Shown in pieces: positions 63,931-64,000 of a DNA stretch of 64,000 nucleotides (the stretch's first letter is position 1; the number at the start of each line of letters is the position of its first letter). The DNA lies in the NCBI RefSeq assembly GCF_002926165.1, contig NZ_MAGP01000086.1, positions 1 through 64,000 on the forward strand, in the 5' to 3' direction. Both the position numbers and the translations under genes were made by a program. The stretch comes from Micromonospora chalcea (GTDB taxonomy: Bacteria > Actinomycetota > Actinomycetes > Mycobacteriales > Micromonosporaceae). Under the pieces are notes generated by a model. It was not told where the DNA came from, did not search any database, and was given only the letters and a program-made list of their open reading frames with translations.

Positions 63931-64000
63931 ATGATCGACCACCGCAGGCTCGGCCGGGACCTGGAGCTGTTCGTCTCCGACCCGCTCGCGGGCGCCGGGC
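63931..64000 (+). CDS. thrS: Threonyl-tRNA synthetase-like protein, 5' part only
   Basis: The first 23 residues are visible, MIDHRRLGRDLELFVSDPLA then GAG, matching the start of the catalytic core of class II ThrRS (family pattern ELxLFxxDPLxGxGLPxW). The TGS and editing domains that normally precede it are absent, so this is a short-form ThrRS-like enzyme or paralogue. AAGGAGA lies five bases upstream of ATG 63931. The gene runs off the window, so activity and length cannot be judged. The upstream attenuator supports the threonine link. Confidence 0.7.
   Translation, partial: MIDHRRLGRDLELFVSDPLAGAG

Overview
The window is a chromosomal segment of a high-GC actinomycete, most likely Micromonosporaceae (Micromonospora-like). 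This rests on near-universal G/C at third codon positions, frequent GTG starts, a four-gene 'conservon' (sensor kinase, roadblock, DUF742, GTPase), and short extragenic palindromes of a kind I associate from memory with Micromonospora genomes. I see no tRNA, rRNA, intact insertion sequence, prophage or CRISPR array.

Layout. (1) 1-9.5 kb: maltose/maltodextrin use, with two GH13 glycosidases flanking a LacI-type regulator and a MalE-MalF-MalG importer that lacks its own ATPase. (2) 10.3-23.5 kb: nucleoside uptake and salvage, with a BMP-family lipoprotein, RbsA-like ATPase, two permeases, cytidine deaminase, thymidine phosphorylase, adenosine deaminase and a uridine-kinase-like protein. It is interrupted by an rRNA methyltransferase/MarR pair divergent from a membrane protein/FMN reductase/F420-type oxidoreductase set. 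(3) 23.7-28.9 kb: conservon cvnA-B-C-D, ended by a strong hairpin. (4) 29-33.7 kb, minus strand: an amino-acid-type binding lipoprotein, a large protein that looks like a catalytically dead IS110 transposase carrying the same C-terminal tail as the conservon kinase, and a very acidic protein. (5) 33.9-42.3 kb: PadR and a membrane partner, then blaI, an M56 protease and cydA-B-D-C (cytochrome bd oxidase and its assembly exporter). (6) 42.3-43.1 kb: a gene-free array of about 80-base palindromic repeats. (7) 43.1-47.9 kb: deoxyribose/pyrimidine catabolism (deoC, a full ALDH, an ALDH-like partner without catalytic residues, upp) and a GPP34 protein. (8) 48-63.4 kb: phosphohexomutase, Ser/Thr kinase, acyl-CoA mutase large subunit, M20 amidohydrolase, DUF4349 lipoprotein, metal-dependent hydrolase, LpdA-type flavoprotein and membrane proteins. 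(9) The window ends inside a threonyl-tRNA synthetase-like gene preceded by a short leader peptide with three consecutive Thr codons and two hairpins.

How they work together. Maltodextrins are imported and cleaved under a MalR-type repressor. Nucleosides are imported, deaminated and phosphorolysed; deoxyribose 5-phosphate is split by DeoC, acetaldehyde can be oxidised by the neighbouring ALDH, and uracil is recovered by Upp. Many promoters place a TANNNT -10 box about 6-8 nt before the start codon, so leaderless transcription appears common.

The most notable signals are the domesticated transposase sharing a tail with CvnA, the Thr-codon attenuator, the palindromic array at 42.4-43.0 kb, and the BlaI/M56 pair attached to cytochrome bd rather than to a beta-lactamase.
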